In this document: in pieces, positions 18,026 through 26,854 of the stretch | Position numbering within the stretch: position 1 is the first letter of the stretch | How the letters are laid out: each line of letters starts with the position of its first letter | DNA from: Hymenobacter duratus | Lineage (GTDB): Bacteria > Bacteroidota > Bacteroidia > Cytophagales > Hymenobacteraceae | NCBI RefSeq assembly: GCF_014698995.1 | Contig: NZ_JACWZZ010000002.1 | Span: 806,001 to 870,000, forward strand | Direction: 5' to 3' | Length of the DNA: 64,000 nt | Position numbers and translations under genes: made by a program | Notes under the pieces: generated by a model | Seen by the model: only the letters and a program-made list of their open reading frames with translations | What the model was told of the DNA's origin: nothing | The model's database searches: none

Positions 18026-18050
18026 AACCGTTGTTTAACGGTTATATTTG
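18026..18050 (+). promoter_or_regulatory. Candidate promoter and operator of proline dehydrogenase
   Basis: TATATTTG at 18043-18050 matches the Bacteroidota -7 consensus, 34 nt before the ATG. Immediately upstream and overlapping its first base is an inverted repeat, AACCGTT-GTTT-AACGGTT (18026-18043), placed where a repressor could block the promoter. No clear -33 element seen. Confidence 0.45.
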
Positions 18051-18084
18051 CCTTTCCAAACTACCCGCCCAAAGCTACTACCTG

Positions 18085-19275
18085 ATGCCCACAACCCAAG
18101 CTCCGCCCATCTCCTTCGACGATACGGCTGTAGCCTTCGCTTCTAAATCCGACGCCGAGTTGCGGAAGATGTATGCGTTGTTTGCTGCTATGAACAACAA
18201 CGTGCTGGTAAAAACCGGTGGGGGCCTCATGAAAACCGCCCTGAAGTGGCAGCTACCCGGCACTAAGTTTCTGATTAAGAAATCAATTTTCAATCAGTTC
18301 TGTGGGGGCGAAACCATCCAGGAGTGCATTCCGGTCATTGGAGAGCTGGGCCGCTACCAGATAGGCACCATTCTGGATTATTCGGTGGAAGGCGAAGGCA
18401 GCGACAAAAGCTTCGACCACACCTGCGACGAAATTCTGGCCACCATTGATCTGGCTCACCGCTCCACGCACATTCCGTTTTCGGTGTTTAAAGTAACCGG
18501 GCTGGCCGACAGTGCGCTACTGGAGAAGGTGCAGGCGGGCAAACCCCTGACTGCTGCTGAGCAGACCAGCTACGAGCGGGCGCATGCCCGGGTCGATGCC
18601 ATCTGCCAGCGTGCTCACCAGTATGGCGTGCGGGTGTTTGTAGATGCCGAGGAAAGCTGGTTTCAGGAAACCATCGACAACCTGGCCTACGAGATGATGC
18701 GCAAGTACAACCGCGAGTCGGCCATCGTTTGGAATACGTACCAGCTTTACCGCCAGGACCGGCTTGAGGCTATCAAGGAAGCGTATGCCGATGCAAAAAA
18801 GGACGGGTATTTCCTGGGCGGCAAGCTCGTGCGGGGTGCTTATATGGAGAAGGAAGCGCGCGTAGCAGCCCAGCGCGGCTACCCCAACCCTATCAACCCC
18901 AGCAAGCAGGCCACCGACGACCTGTATGATGAAGCCCTGCGCTATTGCGTGAGCCACGTAGAGCGCATCAGTATTTGTGCCGGTACGCATAATGAGGCCA
19001 GCTCCCGCCTCCTGACCGAGCTCATGCAGGAGTACGATCTGCAGCCCGGCGACTCTCGCATCTGGTTTGCGCAACTGTATGGCATGAGCGACAACCTGAG
19101 CTATAATCTGGCCCATGCCGGCTACAACACGGCCAAATATGTACCCTACGGTCCTGTTGATGCAGTGATGCCCTATTTGCTGCGCCGGGCCGACGAAAAC
19201 ACTGCCATTGCCGGCCAGAGCAGCCGGGAGTTTTTGCTCATTCAGAAGGAGATACGTCGTCGCCAGAACCGCTAG
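18085..19275 (+). CDS. Proline dehydrogenase
   Basis: 396 residues of the monofunctional PutA-type FAD enzyme that oxidises proline to pyrroline-5-carboxylate, passing electrons to the quinone pool. The TIM barrel is recognised by VFKVTGLADSALLEKV, RVFVDAEESWFQETIDNL, YQLYRQDRLEAI, KLVRGAYMEKE (FAD/substrate site), SICAGTHNEASS, QLYGMSDNLSY and a final YVPYGPVDAVMPYLLRRADENT. Length fits Bacteroidota ProDH, which carries an extra N-terminal helical segment. The frame is open 18 codons upstream, but the ATG at 18085 follows a good -7 box. P5C dehydrogenase is not in the window. Confidence 0.94.
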   Translation: MPTTQAPPISFDDTAVAFASKSDAELRKMYALFAAMNNNVLVKTGGGLMKTALKWQLPGTKFLIKKSIFNQFCGGETIQECIPVIGELGRYQIGTILDYSVEGEGSDKSFDHTCDEILATIDLAHRSTHIPFSVFKVTGLADSALLEKVQAGKPLTAAEQTSYERAHARVDAICQRAHQYGVRVFVDAEESWFQETIDNLAYEMMRKYNRESAIVWNTYQLYRQDRLEAIKEAYADAKKDGYFLGGKLVRGAYMEKEARVAAQRGYPNPINPSKQATDDLYDEALRYCVSHVERISICAGTHNEASSRLLTELMQEYDLQPGDSRIWFAQLYGMSDNLSYNLAHAGYNTAKYVPYGPVDAVMPYLLRRADENTAIAGQSSREFLLIQKEIRRRQNR

Positions 19276-19313
19276 TATAATTCTGTCCGGTTGGTACGGT
19301 TTTGGGTAGTCAG

Positions 19314-19356
19314 GTCCGCTGCTTCACGAATTGTGGAGCAGCGGACTTTTTTTTTC
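19314..19356 (+). terminator. Terminator after proline dehydrogenase
   Basis: 14-bp arms (19314-19327 and 19333-19346) with one G-T pair and a loop of 5 nt, followed by nine or more T. Confidence 0.9.
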
Positions 19357-19390
19357 CTATTTTCCGCTCCTTTAACCCACACCACCCAAC

Positions 19391-19765
19391 ATGTTCGGCC
19401 GAATTCGCAGCCATTTGATCCGCTTTGCCCGCCACCAGGTAGGTACCGTCAGCTACCTGAACCTGGTGCAGGAAGCTGAGCTAGGGCTTAATCTGGAAAT
19501 TTCTCACGAAAAAAGCCGGCTCAATGAGTTGCTGGCAGAAATTTCTGAACAAGAATTTGCTGCCGGCCGCCCTATCATTAGCTGCCTAGTGAAAGTGGAA
19601 GGCTCCAAAGGGCAAGGCGACAACTTTTATAAGCTGTGCGAGCGGCTTGGCTTAGGAGAATGGCGCACCCTCAAACAACAAGAAGACTTCCTGAAAAATA
19701 TGCGTCGGGAATGCCGCGCATTCTGGCAGGACGAGCGTAATTTCGAACAGTTTGGGCAAAAATAG
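19391..19765 (+). CDS. Small uncharacterised protein
   Basis: 124 residues, no signal peptide or membrane segment. The centre reads ISEQEFAAGRPIISCLV followed by GQGDNFYKLCERLGLG; from memory this resembles a widespread domain of unknown function in which an (I)S..E...GRP..S..V strand is followed by G..FF.LA..LG. That likeness is from recall and was not searched. The C-terminus is charged and helical (FLKNMRRECRAFWQDERN). It has its own transcription unit between a terminator upstream and a long leader of the next gene. Confidence 0.6.
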   Translation: MFGRIRSHLIRFARHQVGTVSYLNLVQEAELGLNLEISHEKSRLNELLAEISEQEFAAGRPIISCLVKVEGSKGQGDNFYKLCERLGLGEWRTLKQQEDFLKNMRRECRAFWQDERNFEQFGQK

Positions 19766-19941
19766 ACTGGTGGAATAGAGCTGAACAGTAAGAAATAGCG
19801 GAAGACAAGTATTAAGCTGGCCCGAATTTTTTGTGTAACCCCACACAACAGGCCGCGTTTAGTACTCCAGAATCCGGGCACAACTCCTCCTACTCCTGTG
19901 CCGGATTCCCTTTCTTTTTTTACAAATTAACTCTCCCACTC

Positions 19942-20772
19942 ATGAACACGAACGAATCGAACAACCCGCTGAATTCAGGTACTGGCTCAGGTGCAAACTA
20001 TGGTACTGGTTCTGCCGGTTCCGGCTATGGCACGGGCAGCGGCTCTACTTCCAGCGGCAATATGGGTAACTCCAGCACCGGCAACTCCGGCATTGGCAAC
20101 GACAATAATCCCCATCACGACTACAGCGCTACTCAGAAAGGCGCTGCTGCAGCCGGTACTGCTGGTGCAGTGGTAGGCTCCGGCGTTGATGCTGTTCAGA
20201 ACGCTGCCGGTGACGCAGCCCGCGCCGTAACAGGCAGCAACACGACTTACGGCTCAGGCAGCAGCTACACAACCGGTATGTTCCGTGACCGTGACAGCGC
20301 TGAGAAAGCCTACACGTCGCTGTCGTCGCGTGGTTATTCTAAGGATGACGTGAATCTGCTGATGTCGGACGAAACCCGCAAGAAGCATTTCGGCGAAAAC
20401 ACGGTTGACACTGACCTGGGCGACAAGGCCATGGAAGGTGCTGGCGTAGGTTCGGCCATTGGTGGCACAGCAGGTGCCGTTATTGGTGCTATTGCCGCCA
20501 TCGGTACTTCGGTTGCACTTCCAGGCTTGGGTCTGATCATTGCCGGTCCGCTGGCAGCTGCGCTGGCTGGTGCTGGTGCCGGTGGCCTCACGGGCGGCCT
20601 GGTAGGCGCGCTGGTAGGCTCGGGCATCCCTGAGGAGCATGCTGTTGAGTATGAAAACGACGTAAAGAATGGTGGTATCGTAATGGGCGTTAAACCCCGT
20701 AACGCAGAAGATGCCCAGTATTTCGAAGAGGAATTCCGCCGCAACAATGGCGACAAAGTACGTCGCTATTAA
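19942..20772 (+). CDS. General stress protein (YflT-like domain plus glycine zipper)
   Basis: 276 residues. A Gly/Ser/Thr/Asn-rich low-complexity N-terminus (about 1-55) leads to an Ala/Gly helix, then a YflT/GsiB-associated stress domain MFRDRDSAEKAYTSLSSRGYSKDDVNLLMSDETRKK (about 113-150), a long Ala/Gly glycine-zipper hydrophobic segment (about 160-225) and a C-terminal HAVEYENDVKNGGIVMGVK block. Proteins with this order are common in Bacteroidota and annotated as general stress or low-temperature-induced proteins; they probably associate with membranes through the zipper. The ATG at 19942 is chosen over the open upstream frame because the leader carries no conserved residues. A strong terminator follows. 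Confidence 0.8.
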   Translation: MNTNESNNPLNSGTGSGANYGTGSAGSGYGTGSGSTSSGNMGNSSTGNSGIGNDNNPHHDYSATQKGAAAAGTAGAVVGSGVDAVQNAAGDAARAVTGSNTTYGSGSSYTTGMFRDRDSAEKAYTSLSSRGYSKDDVNLLMSDETRKKHFGENTVDTDLGDKAMEGAGVGSAIGGTAGAVIGAIAAIGTSVALPGLGLIIAGPLAAALAGAGAGGLTGGLVGALVGSGIPEEHAVEYENDVKNGGIVMGVKPRNAEDAQYFEEEFRRNNGDKVRRY

Positions 20773-20790
20773 ATTTGAGGTGATTAAGTA

Positions 20791-20826
20791 AAAAAGCCCT
20801 TCCCTAATCGGGAAGGGCTTTTTTTG
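20791..20826 (+). terminator. Terminator after the stress protein
   Basis: Stem AAGCCCTTCCC / GGGAAGGGCTT with a 4-nt TAAT loop, preceded by A5 and followed by T7. Confidence 0.92.
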
Positions 20827-21056
20827 TCTACTGGTCTGATCCTCTACCGCTAGAGGAAACTCGTGGCCCACGTGCAAATCTGGCCCGGTTTTTAGCAGGA
20901 TATTATAGCAGAAACCCATGCAACTCCGTCTGCCGGATTAGTGCCTTTCTGCCAGAGGTCTTGCTCAGCAGTATGGCACTTAATTGGGGCCATTCGGGGT
21001 TTTATAGCAGAACCAGGGCTTCTGCCCCGCCGTACGGGTTCAGTATGGCTTTTGTG

Positions 21057-21064
21057 TACATTTG
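21057..21064 (+). promoter_or_regulatory. Candidate -7 element of the C-terminal protease gene
   Basis: TACATTTG, 27 nt before the ATG at 21092, fits TAnnTTTG. A TTTG-like -33 sequence is not obvious. Confidence 0.4.
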
Positions 21065-21091
21065 ATTTTCCTCCATTTCACCCGACTTTCC

Positions 21092-23239
21092 ATGTCTTTC
21101 CCCAGAATCAAGATAGGTTTGTATGCCGCGGTGGTGCTGGCCGTATTCGTGCTGGCATCTTATAAGCTCTACCAACGCGGTGATTCGCGCACGCCTGAAA
21201 AAGATGCAGTCCTGATCCAAGCGATGCTCCAGGGCCTTACCGCCGCCCACTACCAGCCTGAAAAACTCGACGATACGTTCTCCAAACGTGTTTTCGACCT
21301 CTACCTGAAGCGTGTAGATTCGAACAAGAAGTTTCTGCTGGCCTCAGACGTTGCTCAGCTGCGTAAGTTTCAGACTGATATTGATGATCAGGTGAAGCGC
21401 GGCACCCATGAGTTCATGGACCAGACGAACGTGGTGCTCGACCAGCGCATCAAGGACGTGCAGGTGCTGTACCGTGATATTCTGGCCAAGCCGTTTGATT
21501 TCACTACGGAAGAATCGTTTGAAACCGAACCGGACAAGATGGTGTATGCCGCTGACAAGACGGCACAGCGTGAGGAATGGCGCAAATTTCTGAAGTATCA
21601 GACCTTGGTGCGGATTTCGGAGATGATGGACGCACAGGCCAAGAAGAAGGACAAGCCGTTGGCTTCAACTTCCGTCACGCCTTCGCCCACCACTACTTCT
21701 GAGCCGACGCGCACTCCCGCCGAAATGGAGATAGAAGCCCGCAAGCGGGTACTGAAGTACTTCGACGACCAGTTCAACGATCTGCTGCAGAACGATGCCA
21801 ATGACCGGCTGGCTATGTATGCCAATACTATTGCCAACACCTACGACCCCCATACGGAGTACTTTGCGCCCCGCGACAAAGAGAGCTTTGATATAGCTAT
21901 GACAGGCCGTTTCGAAGGTATTGGAGCCACGCTGCAGGAGAAAGACGGCAATATCAAGGTAGCGGACATTGTGCCAGGCTCAGCTTCCTACCGCCAAGGT
22001 GGATTGAAGGCCGGCGACATTATCCTGCGCGTAGCGCAGGCTGCTGAGGAACCCGTGTCGGTGGAAGGTTGGCGCCTGGATAAGGCCATCACCCTGATTC
22101 GTGGCAAAAAGGGCACGGAAGTGCGCCTGACAGTGCGCAAGCCTGACAACAGCACGAAGATTATCCCTATCATCCGCGACGTAGTGGTGATTAAAGAGAC
22201 CTTCGCCCAGTCAGCTACTATCAATGAGGCAGGTAAGAAAATCGGCTACATCAAGCTGCCTACTTTCTATGCTGACTTCAACGACAACGGTGGCCGCAGC
22301 TCAGCGGAAGACGTGAAGAAAGAGCTTGAGAAACTCAAGCAGGAGAACGTACAGGGCGTAGTGCTTGACCTTCGCTTCAATGGTGGTGGCTCGTTACAGG
22401 ACGCCGTAGAAATGGCCGGGCTGTTCATCGATAGCGGCCCAGTAGTGCAGGTGAAAGGCAGCCAGGGCGCCGCCAGCGTCCTCAACGACCGTGACCCACG
22501 CGTGCAGTATAGCGGCCCGCTGGTGGTGCTTGTGAACAAGTACAGCGCCTCGGCTTCCGAGATTCTGGCCGCCGCTATCCAGGACTACAAGCGCGGCGTG
22601 GTGATGGGTGCTGCCAGCACGTATGGCAAAGGCACGGTGCAGCGCATCTTCGACCTCGACGACGCCCTGCCGGCTGAGTTCAACAGCATCAAGCCTTTCG
22701 GCTCGCTCAAGCTCACAACCCAGAAATTCTACCGTATCAATGGCGGTTCGACCCAGTTCAAAGGCGTAGTTCCGGACATCATCCTGCCAGACGCATACAG
22801 CTACCTCGACCAGGGCGAGAAAGAGCAGGAGTACGCACTGAAGTGGGACGAAATCAGCCCGGCTCGTTACCGCTCGTGGGCGCAGGCACCTTCCTTCGAT
22901 AAGCTGCGCACTGCTAGCCAAGCTCGTGTTGCTGCCAGCCCTAGCTTCCGTCTCGTGAATGAACTAGCGCAGCGTATGCGCAAGCGCAAAGATGAAACGA
23001 AGGTATCGTTGAAGCTGACTGCTTACCGTACCGAGCAGGAACAGAACAAAGCCGAGTCGGACAAATACGAAGCCGTGCAGAAATCAGCTCAACCTTTGGC
23101 TATTGCTCCTCTAAGCATCGACCTGAAGGCACTGGGCACCGATACGGTAGAAGTGAACCGTGCTTCACGCTTCACCAAAACTCTGAACAAGGATATCACA
23201 CTTCGTGAGGCTGTGTCGGTAGTAAAAGACCAGATGTAA
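21092..23239 (+). CDS. C-terminal (tail-specific) processing protease, S41 family
   Basis: 715 residues, like Prc/Tsp and its Bacteroidota relatives. It starts with an uncleaved or cleaved N-terminal membrane segment (about 6-25), placing the enzyme in the periplasm, where it degrades or trims proteins from the C-terminus. Domains: N-terminal helical region to about 265, a PDZ domain (about 270-350: GIGATLQEKDGNIKVADI, GGLKAGDIIL), and the S41 core with KYSASASEILAAA. By comparison with E. coli Tsp the catalytic Ser is about 487 and the Lys about 513 in YGKGTVQ. A C-terminal DUF3340-type helical region (about 570-715) completes the Prc architecture. Both catalytic residues are present. Confidence 0.93.
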   Translation: MSFPRIKIGLYAAVVLAVFVLASYKLYQRGDSRTPEKDAVLIQAMLQGLTAAHYQPEKLDDTFSKRVFDLYLKRVDSNKKFLLASDVAQLRKFQTDIDDQVKRGTHEFMDQTNVVLDQRIKDVQVLYRDILAKPFDFTTEESFETEPDKMVYAADKTAQREEWRKFLKYQTLVRISEMMDAQAKKKDKPLASTSVTPSPTTTSEPTRTPAEMEIEARKRVLKYFDDQFNDLLQNDANDRLAMYANTIANTYDPHTEYFAPRDKESFDIAMTGRFEGIGATLQEKDGNIKVADIVPGSASYRQGGLKAGDIILRVAQAAEEPVSVEGWRLDKAITLIRGKKGTEVRLTVRKPDNSTKIIPIIRDVVVIKETFAQSATINEAGKKIGYIKLPTFYADFNDNGGRSSAEDVKKELEKLKQENVQGVVLDLRFNGGGSLQDAVEMAGLFIDSGPVVQVKGSQGAASVLNDRDPRVQYSGPLVVLVNKYSASASEILAAAIQDYKRGVVMGAASTYGKGTVQRIFDLDDALPAEFNSIKPFGSLKLTTQKFYRINGGSTQFKGVVPDIILPDAYSYLDQGEKEQEYALKWDEISPARYRSWAQAPSFDKLRTASQARVAASPSFRLVNELAQRMRKRKDETKVSLKLTAYRTEQEQNKAESDKYEAVQKSAQPLAIAPLSIDLKALGTDTVEVNRASRFTKTLNKDITLREAVSVVKDQM

Positions 23240-23261
23240 GCCATCCATAAAGAGTACCATG

Positions 23262-23298
23262 AAAGCGCCTGCAGCCTATGCTGCAGGCGCTTTTTTTG
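23262..23298 (+). terminator. Terminator after the C-terminal protease
   Basis: AAAGCGCCTGCAGC / GCTGCAGGCGCTTT stem with a 4-nt loop and a seven-T tail. Confidence 0.92.
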
Positions 23299-23480
23299 CG
23301 CCCACTGCTAGCATTCTGCGAACATTATTTTCCTTTAGCAAATAGGCCATACTTTCAACTACTCAAATTATTGATTTACATTCATAAATCACTGACAATC
23401 AATGGTTATAATACAATAATATCATACCAATATTTTTAGCAAATACAGAACTAATCACTACTTTAGGGCGTTGAACTGAT
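23299..23480. other. AT-rich leader upstream of an unknown gene
   Basis: About 180 bp that is strikingly AT-rich in an otherwise GC-rich window. It contains a short inverted repeat, GATTTA-CATTCA-TAAATC, near 23373-23390, and a TACTTTAG sequence near 23459-23466 that loosely resembles a -7 box. No ORF. Likely a regulated promoter region or the edge of acquired DNA. Confidence 0.45.
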
Positions 23481-24527
23481 ATGACGACGCAAGACATGGA
23501 AACCCCGATTATTCCGCTCGTTACGGACGAGCAGCAGAAGCTAGCTGATGAGACCTGGCGCAAGTCTATTCCGGCGCAGGTGTTTCTCAACTATTTCTTT
23601 GCCATCAACTACCACATCCAGGAAGGTGATGACGCAGCCGGTGGCCTGCAGCACCTCCCCTTCTTCCGCGCGCATCAGGCAGAGTTGACTGATACGGATC
23701 TGACGGCCGTTACGAAGCTGCTGCATGCTTGCTGGAGCACGGAGTATGCACTACGCTCTACCGCTGAGCTAGGCGACGAAGATTACCTACGCAACGCGCT
23801 GCACTGGACTTTCCCGCAGGCCTATCACAACATTATGGCCGGGTTGCAGGCATTCCTGTACACGGCCGGCGTGCGCGGCAACAATCCTTCGCTGGTTCGC
23901 CGGGAGGTGGGCCGCCTGGTAGTGCGCAATGCGTACCCACGCCCTGTTGCGTTTTACGCGGCGGGTGCCTACGGCGACTTCAGCATTCACCGGCTGCCGC
24001 TGGCGGGTTACAAAGCTGGCTTGCACATTGCGGGCAAGGAAATCGACGCCCAGGCTCAGATTGGGCAGTTCCTGCGCACTACGCGCAAGCTGAAAGCTAC
24101 GGTTACCCGCCAGCAGATTCAGGCGAACCCAAACACAGCACTACGCAGCCAGAAGACCGGCAAAGTACTGGACAAATGGACGGCTTCGCACTGGCAGCAG
24201 ATTACGTGGCGCCTCGGCTACACCACCATCTTCGATCTGCTGGGCCGCCTGCGCATCTCGCAGACCAGCCGTGAGATTGAGCGTTTCATTGAGGCTGAAA
24301 TCGACTTCAAGCTCTTTCATCAGTCGCTGCTCAATATCGTGAGCTACCTCAATGGCATCCACGAAACCTACGTGGCCAAGGCCATGGGCCTGGAGCGCTA
24401 CCAGCAACTGGTGGCCGAGTTGCCGAAGCACTTGCAGCACAGTTTCGTGGAAGACCGCCTGCGCACCCGGGTGCAGCCGACCATCACCGGTGAAGCGCCG
24501 ATGCCGCAGATGGGTATTGCGGCCTGA
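23481..24527 (+). CDS. Conserved-looking protein of unknown function, 348 aa
   Basis: I do not recognise this protein. It is soluble, with no signal or membrane segment, mainly helical, and rich in aromatic and His residues: AQVFLNYFFAINYHIQEGDD (about 32-51), LHACWSTEYALRS, LHWTFPQAYHNIMAGLQAF, and a C-terminal IEAEIDFKLFHQSLLNIVSYLNGIHETYVAKAMG. I considered tryptophan 2,3-dioxygenase because of the helical His-rich make-up but its signature motifs are missing. Codon use is like that of its neighbours although the leader is AT-rich. A second ATG at 23496 could be the start. Followed by its own terminator, so it is a single-gene unit. Confidence 0.7.
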   Translation: MTTQDMETPIIPLVTDEQQKLADETWRKSIPAQVFLNYFFAINYHIQEGDDAAGGLQHLPFFRAHQAELTDTDLTAVTKLLHACWSTEYALRSTAELGDEDYLRNALHWTFPQAYHNIMAGLQAFLYTAGVRGNNPSLVRREVGRLVVRNAYPRPVAFYAAGAYGDFSIHRLPLAGYKAGLHIAGKEIDAQAQIGQFLRTTRKLKATVTRQQIQANPNTALRSQKTGKVLDKWTASHWQQITWRLGYTTIFDLLGRLRISQTSREIERFIEAEIDFKLFHQSLLNIVSYLNGIHETYVAKAMGLERYQQLVAELPKHLQHSFVEDRLRTRVQPTITGEAPMPQMGIAA

Positions 24528-24573
24528 TATCCTTAGTTACTGATTACTGTTAGATCCTACTTCATATACACGT

Positions 24574-24603
24574 AAGAGCCGCCCTGCTGGGGCGGCTCTT
24601 TTT
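24574..24603 (+). terminator. Terminator after the 348-aa unknown
   Basis: AAGAGCCGCCC / GGGCGGCTCTT arms, 5-nt loop, T-run to 24603. Confidence 0.9.
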
Positions 24604-24668
24604 GCTTGCACCGGCCGCCAACTATCCGACTCTTTGCGGGTTTATGCGAATAAGTGTCCGGGCCGCAC

Positions 24669-24676
24669 TACTTTTG
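24669..24676 (+). promoter_or_regulatory. Candidate -7 element of lysS
   Basis: TACTTTTG, 50 nt before the lysS ATG, matches TAnnTTTG. A TTTG at 24633-24636 is further upstream than the usual spacing allows. Confidence 0.4.
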
Positions 24677-24726
24677 TGGCTTGACTTTTTCGGCCCCATG
24701 TGGGCCATGTTTTTAAGACTCTCCCC

Positions 24727-26289
24727 ATGCAGCACCTCAGCGAACAGGAAATCATACGCCGCCAGAAGCTGGAAGAGCTTCAGAAGCTCGGCATTGAGCC
24801 ATATCCGTCCGAGCTGTTTGACGTGAACTTCTACGCGCAGGAAATCCACGATAACTATCATGCTGAGCTGAACAACTTTCAGGATGTAAGTCTGGCAGGC
24901 CGCCTGATGTCGATTCGGGTGAAGGGCAAAGCGTCGTTTGCGGAGCTGCAGGACGCTTCGGGCCGCATTCAGCTCTACATCAACCGCGACGAAATCTGTC
25001 CTGGCGAAGACAAGGAGCTATACAACACCGTATTCAAGAAGCTGCTCGACCTCGGCGACTTTATCGGCGTAAAGGGCCATGTGTTCAAAACCATGGTAGG
25101 TGAAACATCCATCCATGTAACCGGCCTGACGGTGCTGAGCAAGAGCCTGCGCCCGCTGCCCGTTGTGAAAGAGCGCACCGACGAAGCCACCGGCGAGAAA
25201 GTTACGTACGATGCCTTCACGGACCCCGAGCAGCGCTACCGCCAGCGTTACGTGGACCTAGTGGTGAACCCGCACGTGCGGGAGGCCTTTATTAAGCGCA
25301 CCCAGCTGGTGCAAGCCATGCGCAACTACCTCAACGACAAAGGCTATCTGGAGGTGGAAACCCCGATTCTGCAGCCCTTGTACGGTGGCGCGGCGGCCCG
25401 GCCGTTCAAAACCCACCACAACACGCTGGACATGACGCTGTATCTGCGCATTGCCAACGAGCTGTACCTGAAGCGCCTGATTGTGGGCGGCTTCGATGGG
25501 GTGTACGAGTTCAGCAAGGACTTCCGCAACGAGGGCATGAGCCGGTTTCACAACCCGGAATTCACGCAGATGGAGCTGTATGTCGCCTACAAAGACTACT
25601 ACTGGATGATGGATCTGGTGGAGGAAATGGTGGAGCGCGTGGCCTTGGCTCTGCACGGCAAAACCGAAGTGCAGGTGGGGGAAAACCTCATCAACTTTCA
25701 GCGCCCCTGGAAGCGCTTCACCATGGCCGAATCGATTGAGCACTTCACGGGCTTCAACATCGATGGCAAGAGCGAAGATGAACTGCGCGCTGCCGCCAAG
25801 GAGCTGAAAGTAGGCCTCGACCCGAGCATGGGCAAAGCCAAAATTATTGACGAGATCTTTGGGGAGCATGTAGAGCCCAAGCTGATTCAGCCCACGTTCA
25901 TCACCGATTACCCGGTGGAAATGTCGCCGCTGGCCAAGAAGCACCGCAGCAAGCCAGGCTTGGTAGAGCGGTTCGAGGCAATCTGCAACGGCAAGGAAAT
26001 CTGCAATGCCTTCTCCGAGCTCAATGACCCCATCGACCAGCGCCAGCGCTTCGAAGACCAGTTGGAGTTGGGAAAGCGCGGCGACACGGAAGCTATGGTA
26101 CTGGACGAGGATTTCCTGCGGGCTCTGGAGTACGGCATGCCGCCTACGGCCGGACTAGGAATCGGCATCGACCGGCTGAGCATGATTATGACTAACTCCG
26201 CTTCTATTCAGGATGTGTTGTTTTTCCCGCAGATGAAGCCGGAAAACACGAAGTCAGAAAATGCGCCGAAGCCTGAAGCTGGTGCATAA
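24727..26289 (+). CDS. lysS: Lysyl-tRNA synthetase, class II
   Basis: 520 residues. It charges tRNA-Lys. An N-terminal OB-fold anticodon-binding domain (about 55-170, with [21 protein letters not shown]) is followed by the class II catalytic core: motif 1 near [19 protein letters not shown], motif 2 [20 protein letters not shown], and motif 3 [11 protein letters not shown] near 485. Length and domain order are normal. The ATG at 24727 gives the standard [18 protein letters not shown] start, preferred to one nine codons upstream. It is followed by a terminator shared with the remnant locus on the other strand. Confidence 0.96.
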   Translation: MQHLSEQEIIRRQKLEELQKLGIEPYPSELFDVNFYAQEIHDNYHAELNNFQDVSLAGRLMSIRVKGKASFAELQDASGRIQLYINRDEICPGEDKELYNTVFKKLLDLGDFIGVKGHVFKTMVGETSIHVTGLTVLSKSLRPLPVVKERTDEATGEKVTYDAFTDPEQRYRQRYVDLVVNPHVREAFIKRTQLVQAMRNYLNDKGYLEVETPILQPLYGGAAARPFKTHHNTLDMTLYLRIANELYLKRLIVGGFDGVYEFSKDFRNEGMSRFHNPEFTQMELYVAYKDYYWMMDLVEEMVERVALALHGKTEVQVGENLINFQRPWKRFTMAESIEHFTGFNIDGKSEDELRAAAKELKVGLDPSMGKAKIIDEIFGEHVEPKLIQPTFITDYPVEMSPLAKKHRSKPGLVERFEAICNGKEICNAFSELNDPIDQRQRFEDQLELGKRGDTEAMVLDEDFLRALEYGMPPTAGLGIGIDRLSMIMTNSASIQDVLFFPQMKPENTKSENAPKPEAGA

Positions 26290-26319
26290 GCAATAGCACC
26301 ACAACCTGCTAAAAATCAG

Positions 26320-26356
26320 AAAGCCTCCCGCAGTAAAGAGCGGGAGGCTTTCTTTT
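26320..26356. terminator. Terminator between lysS and the convergent remnant
   Basis: AAAGCCTCCCGC / GCGGGAGGCTTT arms (26320-26331 and 26340-26351), flanked by A and T runs on both sides, so it works for lysS and for minus-strand transcription. A near-identical stem with the same flanks recurs at 26603-26636. Confidence 0.9.
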
Positions 26357-26595
26357 AAAAACTGACTACGTTTTCTGTTGAATAGCGGTTCTGAAGAAGC
26401 TTACACAGTGCCTGTATGATTTTACTGTCAGGTCTTGTTAACCCATTCTCTGACAGAAGCTCTACAGCTGGCAATTTTACGACAGATGCATATCCAACTC
26501 TTTGTAAGCCGGTTATATATTCTTGAACGGAAGTTTGCCTATGGGGTTTCAGGCTGACTGAAAGAATTTTCTGCTGAGCTAAACTGGCCGGACAA
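26355..26595 (-). pseudogene. Remnant copy 1: open minus-strand frame without a normal start
   Basis: Reading the minus strand back from the TAA at 26355-26357, the frame is open for roughly 80-95 codons. The peptide includes VQEYITGLQRVGYASVVKLP and continues AVELLSENGLTRPDSKII, ending ENVVSF. There is no ATG, GTG or TTG at its upstream end, so it looks like the 3' part of a lost gene or one with an unusual start. The same segment, diverged and with stop codons, is present as copy 2 just upstream, and each copy is followed by the same terminator. I do not recognise the family. Confidence 0.5.
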
Positions 26596-26602
26596 AAATC
26601 AG

Positions 26603-26636
26603 AAAGCCTCCCGCAAAATATAGCGCGGGAGGCTTT
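26603..26636. terminator. Second copy of the duplicated terminator
   Basis: AAAGCCTCCCGC / GCGGGAGGCTTT with an 10-nt AT loop; preceded by the same AAAAATCAG sequence as the lysS terminator. It lies just past the stop of remnant copy 2 in the minus direction and serves no plus-strand gene. Confidence 0.8.
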
Positions 26637-26640
26637 CCTT

Positions 26641-26850
26641 TTAATATAACTGACTTACCCTTCCAACCGGGGTTGATGGAAGAAACTTGCGATGGACGTA
26701 CTAGATTTTACTACCAGAGGGTTTGAATAGCTCCAGTAGAAGCTCAGTCGTCGGCAATTTTACTTCTAAGAACTTCTCCGATTTTCTTTCAAGTCGGTTA
26801 TATCTTCTTTAACGCCCTATTCGAATCAGGGTTTCAGCAGAGGCACTTTT
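26641..26850 (-). pseudogene. Remnant copy 2: decayed homologue of copy 1
   Basis: On the minus strand, in the frame ending at TAA 26641-26643, the translation includes RYNRLERKSEKFLEVKLP, then TTELLLELFKPSGSKI, matching VKLP..ELL....P.SKI of copy 1. It carries at least two in-frame stops (a TAA before RRYNRL and a TAG after GSKI). DNA similarity with copy 1 is patchy but includes GGCAATTTTAC, GTTATAT and GGGTTTCAG blocks in the same order. It sits immediately downstream of the YtxH gene. Confidence 0.5.
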
Positions 26851-26854
26851 TTTA

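Larger units (their letters stand above)
26311..26850. repeat. Diverged tandem duplication, unit about 286 bp
   Basis: Two successive units, each a terminator plus a minus-strand remnant frame; the stop codons of the two frames are 286 bp apart. Together they account for nearly all of the 565-bp gap between lysS and the YtxH gene. Confidence 0.6.

Noticed and set aside
23481..24527. Tryptophan 2,3-dioxygenase
   Set aside because: His-rich helical appearance only; none of the family's heme-binding motifs are present.
26311..26650. Insertion-sequence ends around lysS
   Set aside because: The repeated segments are a terminator and its flanks, in direct, not inverted, orientation, and no transposase is present.
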